Below are positions 5,802-9,473 of a DNA stretch of 9,473 bases, piece after piece. The notes under the pieces were generated by a model. The model ran no database searches and was not told where the DNA came from. It saw only the letters and a list, made by a program, of their open reading frames with translations. Made by a program: the position numbers and the translations under genes. How positions within the stretch are numbered: the first letter of the stretch is position 1; each line of letters begins with the position of its first letter. The stretch covers positions 1 through 9,473 of the forward strand of contig DBEG01000063.1 of NCBI GenBank assembly GCA_002293965.1, given 5' to 3'. The DNA comes from Actinobacteria bacterium UBA912 (GTDB taxonomy: Bacteria; Actinomycetota; Coriobacteriia; Anaerosomatales; UBA912).

Positions 5802-6080
5802 CTAGAACAACTCGATCGAATCGCCTTCCTTCAGGGTCACTACGGCCTTCTTCCAGCTCCGAGTGAGTCCCTTGCGATTCCTCAACCGCTTGGGCTTTCC
5901 GGACACGTTCATAGTATTCACGTTGATTACGGTGACTCCGAATATCTCGGACACCGCATCCGCGATCTGCGGCTTCGACGCAGTCTTAGCGACCTCGAAA
6001 GTATAGCGGTTCATTGAGGCCATCTCATATGCCTTCTCAGAAGCTATCGGCCTTATGACTACCGAGCGTGCATCTGCCAT
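5802..6080 (-). CDS. rplW: 50S ribosomal protein L23
   Basis: L23 lies at the polypeptide exit, where it is the main docking site for trigger factor and SRP. The 92-residue product begins MADARSVVIRPIASEKAYEM and contains YTFEVAKTASKPQIADAVSE near residues 24-43 and the basic loop KPKRLRNRKGLTRSWKKAVVTL near 61-82, ending with the acidic EGDSIELF. The ATG at 6078-6080 overlaps the rplD stop by one base (TAATG), a standard translational-coupling junction; a G-rich stretch GAGGGGG lies about 10 nt upstream. An in-frame ATG at 6104 would add eight residues inside rplD and is less likely. The gene is followed by an unusually long 136-nt spacer. Confidence 0.95.
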   Translation of the reverse strand: MADARSVVIRPIASEKAYEMASMNRYTFEVAKTASKPQIADAVSEIFGVTVINVNTMNVSGKPKRLRNRKGLTRSWKKAVVTLKEGDSIELF

Positions 6081-6703
6081 TACACAAGCACCCCCTCTAG
6101 CCATGTCACAGCGGCGCTGGTCATCAGCACATGGTTGTTGTTCACAAGATCATAGGTGTTGGAATCACTGACTGCGATCACAAGCACCTTGGGGATGTTG
6201 CGGAATGAAAGCATTGTGTCGATATCGTCATTGGCTACCACGACTGTGACGCGTCCATCGATTTGAAGTTTAGCCAGTATATCCTTGGCTCTCTTGGTCG
6301 ACGGTTCGGTGAATCCAAAGTCATCTACGATGTGCAGCACACCCTCGGTCGCTTTTGCTGAAAGCGCACTCCTCATCGCCAACTTGACGACCTTGTTCGG
6401 CACACTGAAGCCATGAGCTCGCGGAGTCGGGCCGAAGACCACACCGCCGCCCTTCCACTGGGGAGCCCGGATGGTTCCCTGGCGGGCACGGCCGGTGCCT
6501 TTCTGCCGCCACGGCTTAGCGCCGCCGCCCGATACCTCGCTGCGGCCCTTGGAGCTGTGCGTTCCGGCACGCTGAGCGGCCAGTTGGCTCCTTACGACCT
6601 GGTGCATCGCAAAGGTATGCGGCTCGATAGCGAAGACGCTGTCTGCGACTTCACGCTCACCGAGCTTCTTTCCTGCTGGATCTTTGATATCTATCGTTGC
6701 CAT
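6080..6703 (-). CDS. rplD: 50S ribosomal protein L4
   Basis: L4 binds 23S rRNA domain I and extends a loop into the exit tunnel; in E. coli it also represses the S10 operon. The 207-residue product has the long tunnel loop at about residues 55-100 with the conserved GGGAKPWRQKGTGRARQGTI block, and the globular C-terminal domain containing KVLVIAVSDSNTYDLVNN. The ATG at 6701-6703 is 10 nt after GAGGAG (6714-6719), an acceptable though slightly long spacing. It follows rplC by 56 nt and overlaps rplW by one base. E. coli-type L4 feedback needs a leader upstream of rpsJ; here tuf lies only 44 nt before rpsJ, so that leader is not visible. Confidence 0.97.
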   Translation of the reverse strand: MATIDIKDPAGKKLGEREVADSVFAIEPHTFAMHQVVRSQLAAQRAGTHSSKGRSEVSGGGAKPWRQKGTGRARQGTIRAPQWKGGGVVFGPTPRAHGFSVPNKVVKLAMRSALSAKATEGVLHIVDDFGFTEPSTKRAKDILAKLQIDGRVTVVVANDDIDTMLSFRNIPKVLVIAVSDSNTYDLVNNNHVLMTSAAVTWLEGVLV

Positions 6704-6759
6704 TTTGTTGTTGCTCCTCGAATCACACTACATCGATCAAGTAACCGTGACCTGCGTTG

Positions 6760-7380
6760 TCACGCCTTGCGGATCGTCAGTAAAGCACCTTTGCCACCGG
6801 GAACGGCGCCTCTGACCATGAGCAGATTCTGCTCGGCGTCAACTCGGACGACCTCAAGGTTCCTGACGGTGACCTTCTCGTTGCCCATCTGACCTGGCAT
6901 CTTGGTGCCTTTGAGGACACGAGCCGGAGTGGCGCACATTCCAATCGAGCCAGGGGCACGGTGGAAGTGCGAACCGTGACCACCAGGGCCTCCTCGGAAG
7001 TTATGGCGCTTCATGACGCCGGCGAAGCCCTTACCTTTGCTCACGCCATTGATATGGACTTTGCTACCGACCTCGAATCCTTCAACGGTGAATACGTCAC
7101 CGGATTTCACAGAATGGTCGTCCGCCAGCCGAACTTCGGACAGGTGCCTTTTAGGGGCGACGCCGGCCTTGTCGAAGTGCCCCTTGGTGGGCTTGTTGAC
7201 CTTAGCTTCCTTGACGTCACCGAAGGCGATCTGAGCCGCCGAATATCCATCTCGCTTGACGGATTTCACCTGCGTGACCACGCAAGGACCTGCTTGAATG
7301 ACTGTGACCGGGATAATCCTGTCATCGTCACTCCATAGCTGGGTCATGCCCAGCTTCCTTCCAAGAATCGTTTCTATCAC
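6760..7380 (-). CDS. rplC: 50S ribosomal protein L3
   Basis: L3 is an early 23S rRNA-binding protein whose extended loop reaches the peptidyl transferase centre. The 206-residue product begins MIETILGRKLGMTQLWSDDD and shows the loop region GGPGGHGSHFHRAPGSIGMCATPARV near residues 130-155. In E. coli the residue after GSIG is the glutamine methylated by PrmB; here it is Met148, so that modification would be absent. The start is GTG at 7378-7380, with GGAG (7388-7391) 7 nt upstream. A five-codon mini-ORF (7385-7402) with its own SD ends 4 nt before the GTG and contains this GGAG. It lies 99 nt after rpsJ and 56 nt before rplD. Confidence 0.97.
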   Translation of the reverse strand: MIETILGRKLGMTQLWSDDDRIIPVTVIQAGPCVVTQVKSVKRDGYSAAQIAFGDVKEAKVNKPTKGHFDKAGVAPKRHLSEVRLADDHSVKSGDVFTVEGFEVGSKVHINGVSKGKGFAGVMKRHNFRGGPGGHGSHFHRAPGSIGMCATPARVLKGTKMPGQMGNEKVTVRNLEVVRVDAEQNLLMVRGAVPGGKGALLTIRKA

Positions 7381-7384
7381 CGAA

Positions 7385-7402
7385 CTACTCCACTTCTTTC
7401 AT
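7385..7402 (-). other. Possible mini-ORF MKEVE immediately before rplC
   Basis: An ATG at 7400-7402 reads five codons (Met-Lys-Glu-Val-Glu) and stops at TAG 7385-7387, just 4 nt before the GTG start of rplC. Upstream, AGAGGAG (7412-7418) stands about 9 nt from this ATG and is a better SD than the GGAG used by rplC. The arrangement would allow reinitiation at rplC. With only five codons it could be chance; no coding bias can be judged. Confidence 0.25.
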
Positions 7403-7416
7403 CAGTCTTGGCTCCT

Positions 7417-7445
7417 CTGGCGCGTCCCATACGCGCATGTGCCAG
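7417..7445 (-). promoter_or_regulatory. Hairpin in the rpsJ-rplC spacer
   Basis: GCGCGT (7420-7425) and ACGCGC (7431-7436) form a perfect 6-bp stem with a 5-nt loop; CTG (7417-7419) and CAG (7443-7445) can extend it by three pairs across a 6-nt bulge. It lies between the rpsJ stop (7480) and the SD-like AGAGGAG at 7412-7418, whose last bases it partly sequesters. No U-tract follows, so a terminator is unlikely. Confidence 0.4.
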
Positions 7446-7479
7446 CGGACTGAACGGTCACCTTAGTACAAATGCTGCC

Positions 7480-7788
7480 TTAAAGCTTGATCTCGATGTC
7501 AACGCCTGCCGGCAAGTCGAGTCTCATCAGAGAGTCGACGGTCTTCGGAGTCGGCTCCATGATGTCGATAAGCCGCTTGTGCGTCTTCATCTCCAGATGC
7601 TCGCGACTGTCCTTGTTGACGTGAGGTGAGCGGATCACGCAGTACAGGTTGCGCTCCGTCGGCAACGGAATCGGTCCCGAGACTTTGGCTCCGGTCTTCT
7701 GAGCGGTGTCGACTATCATCTTCGTGGACTGGTCGACGATCTCATGGTCGTAGCCCTTTAGTCGAATCCGAATCTTCTGCTTGGTCAA
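7480..7788 (-). CDS. rpsJ: 30S ribosomal protein S10 (NusE)
   Basis: S10 sits in the 30S head and, as NusE, also joins NusB and NusG in antitermination and transcription-translation coupling. The 102-residue product begins MTKQKIRIRLKGYDHEIVDQ and contains the family signature GPIPLPTERNLYCVIRSPHVNKDSREHLEMKTHKR near residues 42-76, ending LPAGVDIEIKL. I chose TTG at 7786-7788 because GGAGG (7797-7801) stands 8 nt upstream and the product then matches the family start and length. An in-frame ATG at 7807-7809 would add seven residues, but it has no SD and would place the strong SD inside the gene. It lies 44 nt after tuf with no terminator between, so it is probably co-transcribed with tuf. 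Confidence 0.93.
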   Translation of the reverse strand: MTKQKIRIRLKGYDHEIVDQSTKMIVDTAQKTGAKVSGPIPLPTERNLYCVIRSPHVNKDSREHLEMKTHKRLIDIMEPTPKTVDSLMRLDLPAGVDIEIKL

Positions 7789-7796
7789 CTCTCTTC

Positions 7797-7801
7797 CCTC
7801 C
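7797..7801 (-). promoter_or_regulatory. Ribosome binding site that decides the rpsJ TTG start
   Basis: GGAGG at ideal 8-nt spacing from TTG 7786-7788. It would lie inside the coding sequence if the upstream ATG (7807-7809) were used, which favours the TTG. Confidence 0.75.
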
Positions 7802-7832
7802 GTAATCATCGAGGCGTGTCGAATGACAGCCG

Positions 7833-9017
<1,185 letters not shown>

Positions 9018-9054
9018 ACTAGTCCTCCTAACGGGAATGGCGGACACCTAGTGG

Positions 9055-9083
9055 ATTATCGGAAACCTGATGTCCTGTGTCGA
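9055..9083 (-). promoter_or_regulatory. Sigma70-type promoter for tuf and the S10-spc genes
   Basis: TCGACA (9078-9083) and GATAAT (9055-9060) each match the -35 and -10 consensus at five of six positions and are separated by exactly 17 nt. Initiation would fall near 9048, leaving a leader of about 30 nt that includes the tuf SD. The site lies in the 131-nt gap between tRNA-Met and tuf. It would let tuf and the ribosomal genes be transcribed independently of the tRNA genes, although read-through from them is also possible. Confidence 0.7.
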
Positions 9084-9124
9084 ACCGTCGATACATACTT
9101 CTTGCAATCACTACTGTCTGACCT

Positions 9125-9139
9125 CGCGACTATGCCGCG
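9125..9139 (-). other. Small hairpin downstream of tRNA-Met
   Basis: In the transcript, CGCGGC (9134-9139) pairs with GTCGCG (9125-9130) with one G-U pair around the triloop ATA. It lies 9 nt after the tRNA-Met CCA end. No U-tract follows, so at most it is a weak terminator or a processing signal. Confidence 0.3.
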
Positions 9140-9148
9140 CTCTAGCCT

Positions 9149-9225
9149 TGGTAGCGGTGGCTGGACTCGAACCAGCGACTCCACGGGTATGAACCGTGTG
9201 CTCTAACCAACTGAGCTACACCGCC
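9149..9225 (-). tRNA. tRNA-Met (CAT), elongator
   Basis: The 77-nt gene folds as a standard cloverleaf: acceptor GGCGGTG with CACCGCT (a G-U first pair), D arm AGCTCAGTTGGTTAGAGC, anticodon stem CACGG/CCGTG with loop TTCATAC (anticodon CAT), and T arm GCTGG-TTCGAGT-CCAGC. Discriminator A and an encoded CCA (9149-9151) complete it. It lacks the initiator features (1-72 mismatch, three G-C pairs in the anticodon stem). The overall shape fits elongator Met; a lysidine-type Ile tRNA (also CAT) is a less likely alternative. It is last of three tRNAs and followed by tuf. Confidence 0.93.
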
Positions 9226-9259
9226 GTGCCGCCCGGCCCTAACCGGGCTAGGGGGTGCG
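9226..9259 (-). other. tRNA-Thr/tRNA-Met spacer with competing hairpins
   Basis: In the 34-nt spacer, GCCCGG (9243-9248) pairs perfectly with CCGGGC (9231-9236) around a 6-nt loop. Alternatively CCCTA pairs with TAGGG using overlapping bases, so the two stems exclude each other. There is no U-tract. A role in cutting the tRNA precursor apart is possible but unproven. Confidence 0.4.
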
Positions 9260-9335
<76 letters not shown>

Positions 9336-9366
9336 AGAAACCAACTAGCGGAACTCGATCTTCATG

Positions 9367-9451
9367 TGGTGGGGGCGCCAGGATTCGAACCTGGGTAGGC
9401 GTAGCCAACGGGTTTACAGCCCGTCCCCTTTAGCCACTCGGGCACACCCCC
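9367..9451 (-). tRNA. tRNA-Tyr (GTA)
   Basis: The 85-nt class II tRNA has acceptor GGGGGTG/CGCCCCC, anticodon stem ACGGG/CCCGT with loop CTGTAAA (anticodon GTA), a long variable arm (TGGCTACGCCTA region) typical of bacterial tRNA-Tyr, T arm CCAGG-TTCGAAT-CCTGG, discriminator A and an encoded CCA (9367-9369). It is the first visible gene of the tRNA-tuf-ribosomal protein array; only 22 nt of upstream sequence is in the window. Confidence 0.97.
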
Positions 9452-9473
9452 ACAAAAAAATAGACCTGCTCTT
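9452..9473 (-). other. T-run at the window edge, upstream of tRNA-Tyr
   Basis: In the transcript direction this 22-nt end reads a 12-nt segment (9462-9473) followed by seven T at 9454-9460. It may be the 3' half of an intrinsic terminator of an upstream gene, or TATTTT (9457-9462) may be a -10 element for the tRNAs. The window is too short to decide. Confidence 0.2.

Noticed and set aside
7789..7832. Intrinsic terminator between tuf and rpsJ
   Set aside because: No stable stem with a following U-tract can be drawn in the 44-nt gap; co-transcription is the simpler reading.
9018..9047. Ten-residue N-terminal extension of EF-Tu (ATG at 9047)
   Set aside because: AGGAGG lies 6 nt before the canonical ATG 9017, and the predicted transcription start (about 9048) leaves no leader for the upstream ATG.

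Overview
This window is a stretch of bacterial core translation machinery, all encoded on the minus strand (transcription runs from the right edge to the left edge). It holds three tRNA genes (Tyr-GTA, Thr-GGT, Met-CAT), then the elongation factor Tu gene, then 17 ribosomal protein genes in the textbook S10-spc order: tuf, rpsJ, rplC, rplD, rplW, rplB, rpsS, rplV, rpsC, rplP, rpmC, rpsQ, rplN, rplX, rplE, rpsN, rpsH, and rplF, which is cut by the left edge. The rest of the spc operon (rplR, rpsE and so on) should lie to the left. No mobile element, CRISPR array, toxin system or accessory gene is visible.

Organism: G+C is moderate to high (mid-50s percent by eye). S14 is the short zinc-binding 61-residue type, L24 carries a zinc ribbon-like tail, the tRNAs have encoded CCA ends, and 5 of 18 CDS start at GTG or TTG behind strong AGGAGG-type Shine-Dalgarno (SD) sequences. 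The S14 and EF-Tu sequences look like those of Actinomycetota, perhaps a deep or anaerobic lineage such as a Coriobacteriia relative. That placement is inference; only phylum-level 'Gram-positive-like, probably actinobacterial' is reasonable from reading alone.

Layout: 9260-9451 holds tRNA-Tyr and tRNA-Thr and 9149-9225 tRNA-Met. A good sigma70-type promoter (9055-9083) lies between tRNA-Met and tuf. tuf (7833-9017) is followed after only 44 nt by rpsJ, with no terminator, so tuf and the S10-spc genes are probably one transcript. The S10 part (rpsJ to rpsQ) and the spc part (rplN to rplF) follow without a visible promoter or terminator between them. Most junctions are tight or overlapping, for example TAATG at rplD/rplW and TAA-G-ATG at rplP/rpmC. 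Five junctions are widened to 74-136 nt, and each contains at least one RNA hairpin that can be drawn by eye.

The proteins assemble into both ribosomal subunits: S10, S19, S3, S17, S14 and S8 into 30S; L3, L4, L23, L2, L22, L16, L29, L14, L24, L5 and L6 into 50S. EF-Tu and the tRNAs supply the decoding cycle. I found no convincing new biological system. The points worth a second look are the tRNA-tuf-S10 arrangement (no rpsL-rpsG-fusA before tuf), the structured widened spacers (notably before rplE and rpsH, where S8 feedback is known to act in E. coli), a five-codon mini-ORF just before rplC, a TTG start for rpsJ, and a Gly in the G5 motif of EF-Tu.
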